A DNA stretch of 64,000 nucleotides from Melieria omissa. Lineage: Eukaryota > Arthropoda > Insecta > Diptera > Ulidiidae. The first letter of the stretch is position 1. Every line of letters begins with the position of its first letter. This document shows positions 45,601-57,157 of the stretch, piece after piece. The DNA is taken from contig OZ020268.1 in NCBI GenBank assembly GCA_963971225.1, forward strand, positions 13,865,032 through 13,929,031. Reading direction: 5' to 3'. Made by a program: the position numbers and the translations under genes. The notes under the pieces were generated by a model that was not told the DNA's origin, searched no databases, and saw nothing but the letters and a program-made list of their open reading frames with translations.

Positions 45601-46904
45601 AAAAGAAAAGACCTCTAGAAGCAGTATTGAATTTAGAATTAAAGCCAAATAGATTAATAACATTTGTTGTTTGAATAATGAAATAAAGAAATTCTTCACG
45701 ATCATTCCCAAAGCCAATTATACCTTAAAAAAATGTTGTCCACTTAAGTATTTCTTGCTTGCTTGTCGCAGTTTATTTCACATATTTGAAACTGGAAGCA
45801 AGAACATCAACTTTGCCTGACCACATTTAATCGGGGAAATCTTAAATGAGTTCGTGTCCTCAATAAATTGCGATCATGATTTTCAGCGCAGCGCTCTTCC
45901 GCAGTTGCATGTCAAATACTTAACGTGCTTTATGTGGTTTTTAGCCGGCGTTCATAAATCATGGCCCATTACTCGTAAGCGGTGCTACTCATATGGGCCC
46001 TTGATTTCAGCGCGTTGCATTATTTATGATCTCAATGCTTAAAAATGCCCAAATTCAATATGAAATGAAATTGCAGTGCGCCGAAACACAAACCGAACGT
46101 AGTGGAAATGAACTTAAAAAAATTCTGGTTCGGTTTTGAAGGCTCGGTGCGTTTTGGTTTGTTTTCGCGCAATGCGTTTTTGGTTTATCAACTGGGATTA
46201 TCGATAAATCTTGGCAGCGCGCGCTTAAGCTCGGCACATCACACGGCAGAGCGCGGCTTAAGGTAGCCGTGTCCGGGCGCAGGACCGTGCTCGGGGCATG
46301 TCAAGCATGGCTCGTATGGTTGTTGCCGCTCGCTGTCATACGCGGCCGGGACACACAAGTAAGTAGAGGTACGTGCGGACAAGCCGCATTATAAATGAAA
46401 TTTATACGCGAAATGAGAGTATAAATAAAAAACGCCAGAAATAAAACCGAAGCAACAACAACAACCAAGAGCTGCGGCCCGCACTCGCGAACGCTATAGA
46501 AAACGCAGCCAGTACAGTAATAAATTATATTTGAGCGCTGAAATTGCACTGCGGACTGCACGGGCCCATTGTGTGATGGACAGACAGGCGGCTGATGTCG
46601 ATTGTCTGCGTCTGGCTGAGCTGTCTGTCTGTCTGTCTGTCTCAGTGTGTTTGCTCTGCGCAACTTGACTGTGGCGTTTTCGGTGCGCAATGATAATTGA
46701 AACTCGCACATAAATTGTAAATTGCATTTCGGTTGCGAAATTTAATTTTTGACTCTGTCCGACGGACGTGCGTACGTGTCGCGCAATGCGGTAGCGCAAC
46801 GCTGATCTTGTGACGCTGCGACTATGCGACGAGCGTATAATGATGAAATGTGAACGGTGTTGAAAAATCGATAGCGATCGTTGGCCAAGATTGCTTATTG
46901 CAAG
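41861..46904. other. Non-coding block with CA and TGCA tracts
   Basis: 41861-42400 and 44220-46040 are AT-rich and empty. 42400-44200 is GC-richer with CA runs near 42605-42628 and 43259-43279, a (TGCA)n run at 43419-43436 and CA near 43793-43804. 46040-46904 is GC-richer with a TGTC run at 46623-46640. Many overlapping frames are present and no family motif was found. Confidence 0.4.
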
Positions 46905-47540
46905 ACGAACTCGGGCAAAGACGGATTGCGAAGGGTTTACTATAGTTTGGGGGCTATCTCAATAACCATAGCTGAGGGCATTTCTGTTGGAGCAAATCGG
47001 GTAGAGTCAATGTCTTCGAAATTTCAAATTTCAATTGAATTGTATTAAATTGCAGTTTCCGGTGATATCTCCGATAAAATTTCATATACAAATTTAATTA
47101 AACGGCAAAGCGCATCTTTGTTGTCCTCTTTTACAGCATCTTGCTGACCTCAATAAACGAGAATAGTCTTTTCTATAGCTTTAGCCAGTTAGATAAGATT
47201 TATATGTTTGTATCCGTGATTACCGAATCCGAATGGATTGAGAAGGGTTACACGTAGTCTGGGCGCTGTCACAACTCTGATGAGTAGCCATAGCTGAAGG
47301 CATTGTTGGTGCAGCAAATTGGGTAAAGTCAATTTGATGTCTAATTCGAATGTCGAACATGTTTCGATGTGTCGAAAGAGCTCAGAATAATATATTCGAT
47401 AAACTGCCATATAGAACTATGATTCAATTGCTATATGCATTGCCTTCATCTGCGGATTCTTGTTGACCTCAATAAATGAGAATAATCTGTTCTATAGCTT
47501 CAACTAGTCAGATTAGATTGTTGTATCTTTGATTACCGAA
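46905..47540 (+). repeat. Diverged tandem duplication, period about 320 bp
   Basis: GACCTCAATAAACGAGAATA at 47146 and GACCTCAATAAATGAGAATA at 47466 lie 320 bases apart. The sequences before each (GAAGGG, ACCATAGCTGAGGGCATT against GCCATAGCTGAAGGCATT, GCAAAT, GGGTA, AGTCAAT) also match in order. Two old units with no coding sense. Confidence 0.75.
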
Positions 47541-47688
47541 TCTCACAAAGATTCTCGACACGTAAGTATTTCGTTCTTGCGTGATTACATGAAAGCAGTG
47601 GCACACGCAGGGGAGGGTTTTTGGGGGGCTAAACCCCCAGAAATAGCATTAAATTAGTACAGAAATTCAACTTATCGCCGTCGCATAT
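47541..47688. other. Spacer with a G/C hairpin
   Basis: Around 47615-47640 GGGTTTTTGGGGGGC is followed by TAAACCCCC, a small hairpin. Nothing else was seen. Confidence 0.4.
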
Positions 47689-47692
47689 ATAT

Positions 47693-48096
47693 CTGGCACT
47701 CTGGCACTCTGTGCTGTGCTATGCATGAAAGCTTTTCCAAGCATACTTTTAGGCATGCACTTTGGAGTACGGCCGGTTGGCTATAATTCCGACATGGCGA
47801 GGGTGGTTCGCGATGGTGATGAGCTGTGCCAGAACAATCGACATAGGGAGTACGACTCGAATATGCAAAAAACATCGGAGCGATGAGAAAACAAGTATAA
47901 AAAGAAGCAGTGTGCAACGCAAAGGGTCGAGTCTAAGTTGAATAAGCAAAGTAGTAACAAGTGTAGATACAAGCAAAGTTTAAATCTGCAAATAAAGCGA
48001 TTGTTGGTTAATGACTGCATTTTGCGCTGAGTAATTGAAGTAGTTTTATTTTCAAGCACAATCCAAAACGAACTTAAAGAAGTAATTTTCGTAACA
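47693..48096 (+). mobile_element. Solo LTR, gypsy-type, copy 2
   Basis: 404 bp flanked by ATAT at 47689-47692 and 48097-48100, the same family and orientation as 24301-24723. TATAAAAA lies at 47896-47903, AATAAA at 47991-47996, and the end is TTTTCGTAACA. The two LTRs are 23 kb apart, differ clearly in sequence and each has its own ATAT flanks, so they are independent solo LTRs and not the ends of one element. Confidence 0.8.
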
Positions 48097-48100
48097 ATAT

Positions 48101-50435
48101 TCAATCATCAAAAACACTACTCAACACAAAAAATGCACCTAATAATAAAACACGCCGCTGAACACGAAACTGAAAACCAAAAAATGTTTGTAAGAAGCGT
48201 TTTCGAAAAATCGTTTTTCCTTGTCGTTTCAGTTATGAGGACATATGTCGTAAACTAATCAACGGACAAGCACAAGCAGTCCGTCGGTCCGAAGATAATA
48301 CCTTAGTCTTTCCAGAAATATACAGATTGTCCAAATCAAATGAGATTTGGGGAAATTACTGAGGTGAAAGTTGAAAAAAGTGAATTTTTCGACCATGTTC
48401 AAAAATCATAAATTTTCGAATTTATTTTTTAGTTTCTCCTCTGATTTTAAAATCTAAGATCAAAGATATATTATTTGAGCAAATATTAAGCCTAACATCA
48501 ATAGAATTGAAACAAAAGTGACAAAGTTATGATGCACTGAGTAAAACCACAATCTTTTAATTTATTAACCGTACGAAAAATTTTTTTTTTTTGCTGAGAC
48601 CCATCCTAATGTTGATATAGGCGTGAAACTAGAGGTCATATATAGTAACCTGGCATAGTCAGTTTTTCATTTTCTGGCCCAAAGTCCTTTTTAAATGACT
48701 TTAAAATTTTAAGGACACAGACATTTCAAATATTTTTTTTAAATATTTGCAGTTATGCAATGATGAAGATATGGGTATCAAATGAAAGAGAAAGAATGTC
48801 TCCTTTTAACTAAATTTTCTACTTTTAACTTTCAGGACCAAAATATGTCAGGTAGCGAAACATAAATGTTTTGGATTTCAGTCTGCAGATTCATACTTCT
48901 AAATTTTATTCTATTTCAAAGTTCTCAACAAAGTTATTCTGATTTCTGTTTTAGCGCTTCTTATTTTTTCCAACACTTCCTCGCGTCTATCGACCAGTCA
49001 CAAAGAAGTCAACAAAACAAAACAACAAAACTTTCCATTAGAACCTAAAAAAACCTCTTTATTTTTTTAGTTCTTTCCATCGAATTTCATTTTACTCTTT
49101 TTTATTCCTATTCAACCCACTTGCCAAATGAGTTTGAGTGCGTTAATTTATCTGTTGTTGTTTTGTTGTTTTTTATTTACTCGCTCGATTGTCATTAACA
49201 GCGCATTTTTCGCACGTCCAACGCAGTCAACGCAATGCGCTTTGCTGCGTTTCGCTTTCGATTTGCTGCAATTTTCAATTGTTTCATGCAAATGCGTCTC
49301 AAGTGCGCATGTTGCATGTGGCATGTGGCGCGCCCACGAACACGGCAATTTAATTAAAGTAATTTTTGCCTGACCACCTTTTGACTGATTGGCCATGGCG
49401 TGTTTGTGCGATTGATCAATTATGCTGCAATCTCAAGTGCACAAATATGAAAACGTATGTGTCCTGCGTCGGACAGTCGACAGCGGACAAGCGTCCAACG
49501 TGTGCGTCTGTGGCCTAAAGCCGACAAAAGTATTTTAATTACTTACAAGTGGTTTCATTAATAAATATCGAGATTGTGCGGGCGGCCAAACGCACAAACA
49601 CACACACATAGTACGTGCAGGTTCTCGCACATTTCAAGCGCTCCGAGTGCGCTTCAGCTGTGTGAGCTGACGCGCTCAAGTGGGCATGGCAGCCTATCAA
49701 AAAATATGATAATGGCATTTGGTCGGTTGATGCGTTGCGTTGCGTTGCGTTCGCTTTCAATTGGCTTTTCATATTTTCGTATTTACCGACTTCTTGCCCA
49801 CACACACACACACGCGTCGTTAATTACACACAAAAATACATATATGCAGAGCAATATTTAAGCGCATAAGGACCTTAACGCAAACTTGATCCGTTCGTTT
49901 CGCTTATTGCGCAAAATTAAAGCGTTTTTCATGTTTTCGCAGCGCTTGCAATATTTTTACGGCTTTATGAATGATTCGTTTGCCGTAATTTTGCTGTTCG
50001 TATTGCAGAGTAAACACGGCGTAATGAGGCATAAAACATTTGCGCTGAAGCGTAAAAATGTGGCAAAAGTAATCATTTCAGGTTTTTTTCTTAAAGAACA
50101 CAAACGACTTTATTGCAAAGGTTTAAATAAACTGAATTTATTTTGTAGAAAGGATTTTTTCATATTTTCTTTGTATTTATTTACAAAATTTTATATTACA
50201 ACTCATTGATGCAGCACCTGAAAACGTTTTCCGTTTTGTGTATGAATGGAAATGAGTGAAAATTTTTGCAATTTGGAGCTGCGGAATCGAATGAAAAATA
50301 ATTGAAAATGTTCTCTTTTTTATAAGCATTTCATATTGCAGCAGAACAGTAATAAAAACCAAGAAATTTTGTTAAAAAATAAACACTTGTAGCACAAAGA
50401 GATACAGATCGTTGAAAAATATGTTATTTTCATAA
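48101..50435. other. Spacer with a fragment of the GTGCGACA-end family
   Basis: 48615-48780 (GAAACTAGAGGTCATATATAG, TCAGTTTTTCATTTT, AAGTCCTTTTTAAATGACTT) is related to 39910-40000. 49100-50000 is GC-richer with a CA run at 49799-49814. No gene is recognised. Confidence 0.4.
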
Positions 50436-51130
50436 CCCTTTCGACGCCGAATATTAACCTGTGTCTCGATATTACTTTTTGGAAGAAGTGTGCACACGAC
50501 ATTTGAAGTCGCCACGCCTCTTTTTTAGATTTCTAAAGATAGTTTACTTTTGAACAAATTTAGCTTAAAACGGGTTAAACAAATTTTTATCAATATTTTT
50601 TAGTTACAGAAAAATTATTGAATATTTATGGAAAAATACGAAATTATCACTTTTTGATTATATTTAAACATTATTAAAGAAACAGGGTTTTGATCAAACG
50701 CGCCCAATTGATAGACTTCAATGAGAACAATGAGACTTCTCTGAACTTTTGAAGAAATTTAGCTCAAAACGGGTTAAATAAATGTTGTACCAAAATTTCT
50801 TAGTTACCGAATAATTATTTAATATTTATGCAAGAATACAAAATTATCAGTTCTTGATTTTAGTTAACCATTATTAAAGAAGCAGGGTTTTGATCACACG
50901 CCACGATCGTAGACTTCAATTAGAACACAAACTTTCACTGATATCGCAGCAAATTATTGGAAATTATTTTTGTGATAACAGTAAAATTTTTGCAGTTTCC
51001 TTTGAGTTCACTTCTAAAAATATTCATTTGTTGGTGCCTACTTAAATAGAACCCATAAATCAATCGTAGCTTTTGCAATAAGATGACAAATAGATGAAGT
51101 TCCTCTCAGGCAACTTTGGGGTCGAAAGGG
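50436..51130. mobile_element. TTAA-type MITE, family C, with an internal duplication
   Basis: The ends CCCTTTCGACGCC and, in reverse complement, CCCTTTCGACCCC are inverted repeats with one mismatch. The flanks read ATAA and TGAA, so the TTAA sites have decayed. Inside, about 199 bases are tandemly duplicated: TAGCTTAAAACGGGTTAAA at 50561 and TAGCTCAAAACGGGTTAAA at 50760, with matching downstream blocks. 695 bp, non-coding. Confidence 0.72.
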
Positions 51131-51240
51131 TGAAATATCAAACCCAGACTCCGGAGAATCGTCTTTATTTCTGAATAGACTATAAGCAAATCTAAGTCCG
51201 AGCGATGCTTAGTTGTTGAAATCGAAAACTTCAGTCATAT
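51131..51240. other. Spacer between MITEs C and D
   Basis: 110 bases with nothing recognised. Confidence 0.4.
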
Positions 51241-51244
51241 TAAC

Positions 51245-51882
51245 CCATTTTTTACCGCCGTGTCTTTAAAGACACGGCAACTTTGAAAAATTCTGAAAAT
51301 AACAGTTTCTAACGCATATTAAATATTTTTACATAATCGGAAAGCTACATTCGTTGGCTTTAAAACTGCGAACAACTATTTTCGAATTTTAGGGTTTCAC
51401 TCAGTGTAAAACTGGTATAAACAGGACCACCTTTTTTAAGGGTTTTAAAAAATTTTTGGTTTAAATACAAAATGAATTTTTTTTTAAATAAAATACCCAA
51501 TACTGCTTACCAAAAGAACAAAGTTGGCATACAAATTATGAAACTTTCAGTTTTCTAAAGTTTTAAGCGTGTTCTAACTTGAAATATTTTGGGTAGTCCT
51601 TAAAAACACGGGAATCGCATTATATTCAACTTTTTCCTTGGTTGCAACTACTTTCGATGCGTAGTTAAAAAGAAACCGTAACTTAAACTTGAAAAATGTG
51701 GAATTTTCCGAATTTGGCTTACGTATTTTGCCAGCGTATCTTTAAATTCACATCTGCTACAGCCCAAAAAAAATTTTTTTAATTTTTTTAAAAGCAGAAA
51801 TGGCATACGGAGGCTCTAAATAGGCTGTATTATGAAAATTTTCAAAATCGGTCCACGGGATCTAGGGGCGGTAAAAAATGGG
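51245..51882. mobile_element. TTAA-flanked MITE, family D
   Basis: TTAA at 51241-51244 and 51883-51886 brackets 638 bp ending in perfect 16-bp inverted repeats CCCATTTTTTACCGCC. CCGTGTCTTTAAAGACACGG at 51259-51278 is a perfect 20-bp palindrome next to the left end. AT-rich interior without a transposase. Confidence 0.88.
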
Positions 51883-51886
51883 TTAA

Positions 51887-53872
51887 CCAAAGCATACCAA
51901 ATTGTAGTAGACAAGAGTTGAAGTCTTGTACATCAATTTTCTTGTCTTTGATTCAGCAAAGTCATTGCTCTACAACAGTCATCAGATATTCAGTTTCCTA
52001 GTGCAGTGTTTCAATTAAAACATTTCGCATAAAAAAAGTATAACTAAAAGAATTCAATTTACCAAATCAACATTGTTCTTTAGTTTTCTCTAACCATGGA
52101 AATTTTTGCAATTTCCTTAGAATAAAACTTAGCTGGTTGCAAGTGTTGGCGACTGCTTGGTGCATGCTTTTTATTGACTTACGAGTATCTGCGCAAATAA
52201 ATCTCTTTTATAGTTTTATGGCTAATGCATATTTTATTACACTTCTCTACGCTTCTTAATACCGACCGAATAGCGCAAGAAAAGAAAAGAAGAGACGAAA
52301 ATTCCCAGTGAATCACATCAAACTCGCTGCGTCTCAATGACACTCGAAAATGTATCATAAAATTAGCATTTTATGATAAATTGGACCATTAGGAGCGAAG
52401 CGTATAAAACTAAAGTTCCACTCGAAGGTGCGCTTGACGGGCGGCGGATCAGCGCCGCAGTGCGCCGCGACTGGCAGCTGGACGGTGCCGGCAAATATTC
52501 AGGCTTCAGCTTTCTCAGCGCTGTCATTTGCATGGCAGCACTGGTGGCACAACGGCATTTGTGGCGACTCGACGCTTCCGCATCGCGCCAAGTGCGCGAA
52601 TGTAAATGTCACTGCAGTTAACAGCTCCATAGGACAACCGACTTTACGAGCGCTGCCAGTGGCGCACTCGCACATTTGCGTAATTCAAATGCCGCAATTT
52701 TGCTGGCATGACGTCTTCGGTTCACATTGGCCAATACACCAACAAATATCACGCGGACTTGACTTCTCTGACACATCTCTCAACTGCACACATGCCTCAA
52801 ATTGCTCTGCCTTGGCTGCTGTTTGCCGCCACACACATATTGTCTAACGCCTGTTTGTCTGTACTTTTCGCATCTTGTTGCACTTGCCACTTGCCACATG
52901 ACACATTGCTCAACTCATGTTTGCAGTTTTTTTTCGCTTACGCGCGATTGCTTAATAAATATTTTCCTGCGCATATTTATTCGCAAACCGAACGGCGGTA
53001 ACTTTGGCTGCAACGCGGCTTTTGGTTGCAAGTCGATTTGCATGTTCTTTTCGCTTTACGTTTTGTTTGGTGTTTTGTTGCGCTTTAGCGGCAAAAGTGA
53101 ATTTGTCATGTTGCACATACGCAAAGCGGCACTGACAGCAGCAGCAACAGCATCAGCAGCCGCGACCACAGCTCCAGCAGCGAAAGTGCTAAACAAACAG
53201 TTTGATGTCGCTGTCTGTTTGCATTCCTGTTCACCGTTTGGTTTGTGGCACTTCGTTGCTATCTGGTTGCTCGTTGCTGTTGTTGGCGTCAGCGCCGCCA
53301 CTCGCAAGTGTCGCTGCTAATGCGGGGCGCTTAAGTTCTAAGTTTACGTGACAGCAACGCGTTTGCATTTGCGCGAAACAAATGTTGCTCGCTTCGCCAG
53401 CTGCGCTTCTGCATCCCTGCCGCCGCGTTGCCTGTCTGCCGGTGAGCTGGCCACCGATGTGCTTTGTGACTCTACGGCTACAGTTTATGGGGTTCGCTGT
53501 AAGCAGTTTAAGCTATTTTCCTTCGTAATGAATTCGAGTGTTGTTCGTTTGCGCACATGAACGGCAAATGTTGGTGTGAAAATCGTTCGAGGAAAAGCGC
53601 ACAAAGAGACTGGGACCTTCCAAGAGCTGCAGCTATGCGATCTATGGTGCACAAATATGGACAGCAATGGGTTTTCAATCGATTCCTTGACAATAGTCAC
53701 GTCATTCTAGAGCAACAACAATAAGTTAATCTTCCAGTGGGTTTGAACCAACAAATTTGTATTCCGAACCTTAAAAAAATATTTTAAAAAATCACTACAA
53801 AAAAGCTTTAATTAATAGTCGTCACGATGTGATGATCCAGATGTTCTATATTCATAATTTCGGCAATGTTTT
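51887..53872. other. Non-coding block
   Basis: 51887-52300 is AT-rich. 52370-53560 is GC-richer with overlapping unrecognised frames (one plus-strand frame at 52802-53320 is 172 codons long), GCAGCA runs near 53137-53165 and no domain. Confidence 0.4.
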
Positions 53873-53876
53873 CTAA

Positions 53877-54384
53877 CCCTTCGTTGCATGATTTAATTTC
53901 CGGGAAGGAAAAACATTTTTGTCATATAATTCTTGTTGGTTGTGAAGTTCTGATGGTAAAAAGGAAATTTTGTTGAATTCCTGTATCTATGAAAGAAGTT
54001 TTGCGAGCCTTTTTCCGTATCCTGATGAGAACGCTACTGCCGAAATGAAAGTCGGTTTTATCTATGTTTTAGTGTTGGCTACTACGAGGAGTTGAACAGA
54101 GGTGAGACGTAACTGTATACTCGTAATTCAACGCACTAAACAGCTGAGCGACGGCAACCGCCATATCATCATTGCCATTAATAACCAAAATTATTTCACC
54201 AAATTGAAACACTTATTGTTTTTTTGATTCTTTTGAACATACTTTCAATGTTATTCGCACAATTCCGTTAGTAATCAAATGTTGACACAACTGAAGAATG
54301 AATGACTGTAAAAAAGTGAACAGAATAGTTTCCAAATCTATGAAAAGTTAACATTGCATATATGCAATGTCATGCAGCGAAGGG
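53877..54384. mobile_element. TTAA-type MITE, family F
   Basis: Ends CCCTTCGTTGCATGA and, in reverse complement, CCCTTCGCTGCATGA (one mismatch), flanked by CTAA (53873-53876) and TTAA (54385-54388). 508 bp, non-coding. Confidence 0.78.
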
Positions 54385-54388
54385 TTAA

Positions 54389-57157
54389 AGAAATCTACAA
54401 CCTTTCACATGTTCACCAAAAGGCCAACATAGCCATGAACCATGGCCAATGCTCTCTTTCGAAGGGAGACAATAGCCTATCAGTGCCAACAATTATGATC
54501 TCTAGACAATGATGACTTCCTTATGTGCTTCGAGCTCGAATTTTTTAAGTTTTATATAATTTCATAAAACTAGGAGAAGAACCATAGGAGCACACGTTCC
54601 AGTTTCCCTTCTTCTATTGAAGTGAAGCGTGGAAAAATATATTAAAAATATTAAACTTGTGTTTCCCCGCGTCCGAACCTGAAGTCTGAACCGCCCGACT
54701 CCATTTAACCATCTAATACTTCCAAAAATATACAGATTTTTTGAGAGATCAGTTTTTTAAGGTCTAATAATATAATGGAAAACTTGATTCTCAACTCCAG
54801 AGCCGAGCGCTGCTTTCAGTACAATTCATCTTTTGTACCACTCGATGCGTTTGGCAACCAAAAACAACAAATAGGCCAATAGCAACGAAGGGCTAAACGA
54901 GGTTGAACTCGTTTGGTGAAAAAAACTAATAACTTTTCGCATACCTGGCCTTGAAGTTGCAGCGCCGTGCAAACACCGTAAATCCGCAGCCATAAACATA
55001 AAAGGAAAAGCCGCCGAACGAGCTCAGTCGGCCAAGTGCCGCTCTCTGGCTGTGGCAATAATTTTTTTCTGGGCGCTCCACTCGCCACCCATGAGTCACA
55101 ACTCGAATTCCAGTAGCGCAGCTCGGCGCTCTGGCGCAACTAAGCGCGTCCAAGCGATTAGCAGCAGCCCTGAGGACTGCCCCCCCCCTTCCCCCCCTTT
55201 GCAGCTGACACAAGACGCAATGTACAAAATCGGCAAGGACCTTGCCAGCGGCTGAAGACATTGCAGTTGCGCCAGACGCGGCGCATCGTAACTCAGCGTC
55301 GTAATAAAGCGCAACTAATTTACACATAAAAACCGACGTAATAACGAAGAAGTGCGGTTGGGGCCGGCGATCTCTTTCTGCGCCTGGGTTCGCTCATTGC
55401 TTCCTGCCGTCGTTCATTCGTTCATGCGGTCGGTCGTTCGTTCGTTCGCTTGTTTGGGTGAGTGGCGGTAAAAGCGGCTTGAACTCATTTGAATAAGCGG
55501 CGGCCAAACGCGGGTAGCAACGCTTTGTCGAATGGAAATGAGAATGGAACTTGAAGCTGGGCTACGGCACTTTTATGCCAATTTTATGTGTGCAGCGTAC
55601 AGCTTTACTGCACCTTATGTTGTTGTTGTTGTGGTTGTTATAGTGTTTGTTGTTGTTTTCATTGTTGGATGATTTAACGATTTTGTACTTTGCGTGGTAA
55701 TTAAAACTAAGCATGGAGAGAGGAGATGCGCCCGAAGCGACGGCAAAACGGCGTTAAATAAAAACGCTCGACTGAAATGAGGGGAGCGGGCAAAATTTAT
55801 AGATCGACGAATGTGCGTAGCGAATTTCAGCTAATTGGAAAAATATATATATCACAACAGCTAATGTTTTATTGAAACATTAATTGATTAAAAGATTTAT
55901 TCACGGCACTTAAGAGGTCATCATGTTGGCTGAAGCTGCCGCTGTTGTTGTTGTTGTTGTGATCGTTTGGCCATTCTTTTGTAGAACGACTGCCGTTGCG
56001 TTGGTGGTAGTAAAACAATGTGTGTGTATGTATGCGATGGTGTGAAACTGTGAGAGGCAATTTCAGTTTTTGATGATGGGATTTTATGGCCAAATCCTCA
56101 GCTGAGATTAAAGCTCAAAGTGAAATGCTAAAACTGCACTTTATGTTGGCCGTATATCTAATGTAGTCGCATACCACACGTACGAGTGTGTGAGTATTTG
56201 TTTTTGTGTGTTTGTGTCAACTCTATGCAGCCGCATCCATTATGGCAGCAATTAAAATTGCAAAGCAACACTTTCGGCATGTCGCACATACACACAAAAA
56301 CGCATAAATAAATGCATATTTACAGATGCACACATATAAGTAAATGTGTGTGTGTGTGTGTGTGTGTGAATGCTGCCATATGTCACCTTTGCTCTTATCG
56401 CACGAAATTTTTGGCAATTAACAAGTCGATGTGTAAAAATTTCCATCCAGCCAAAGTTACCCACTGCCCACGCTTACAGCAACAACAACAACAACAACTG
56501 AAACCCATTGGCATTCAGTTTGCATTTCAATATTCTGTCCGCATATGCGTTTTCACATTTGCCGCTCAGAGCGACGGGGGTCAACAGTCCGCACCGACCA
56601 CTTCTGCTGTCTGCCGCCGCATCCGCAGCCGCCATCACCGCCGCCTCTGCATTCTGTGTGCGAAATTGCAGCGCAGCCGCTATGTCAGCCGGGTCGTTGA
56701 GGTGTCCTTTTCGGTGTCATGGTCAAAGGAAAATACAGCATTGCAGTCATTTTTGCCTCGCCACAGCCCGCACACCGACAGACACTCAGACAGCGGTCCG
56801 CATGGACAGCCAGTGACTGTGACTCGGAGACGCAAAATAGCTGAATGTTATGTCTGTTATTTATGTTGTCTGTTGATGTCAATGATGAGGCATATGTCGG
56901 CTGTAATCAGCGTTAGTCATCATCGGCCATTCTGCACTCAGTTTGTTTAAATTATGATTTTCGAGATAAAATGATGGAATGTAATGTTTGCGCTGCAGCG
57001 ATTAGTTTTTGGCAGCAATTCGAGTTGAAAGTTAAGTAAACATTAGTCAGAAGATGACTTGACATAGCTTAACGCGGTTTAAATTTCGGTTGGGTTAAAT
57101 TTTTAAGTGTGCAACTTATTTAAAACTACTTCAAGTAAATCATTTTTATAAGTAAAC
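54389..57157. other. Non-coding block with TG and TTG tracts
   Basis: 54389-54800 is AT-rich. 54800-57000 is GC-richer, with a C-rich run at 55181-55198, TTG runs at 55619-55634, TTG/TTGT near 55940-55961, a TG run at 56346-56370 and CAA at 56480-56500. A plus-strand frame at 56312-56950 (212 codons) runs through the TG and CAA tracts and has no recognised domain. Confidence 0.4.

Noticed and set aside
24301..48096. The two LTRs as ends of one 23-kb retrotransposon
   Set aside because: They are clearly diverged, each has its own ATAT flanks, and the interval holds a cellular gene and many unrelated elements.
52802..53320. 172-codon plus-strand frame rich in alanine and cysteine
   Set aside because: GCAGCA-driven low complexity; the opposite strand is also open and no family is recognised.
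56312..56950. 212-codon plus-strand frame
   Set aside because: Starts across a TG microsatellite and a CAA run; no domain and no start context.
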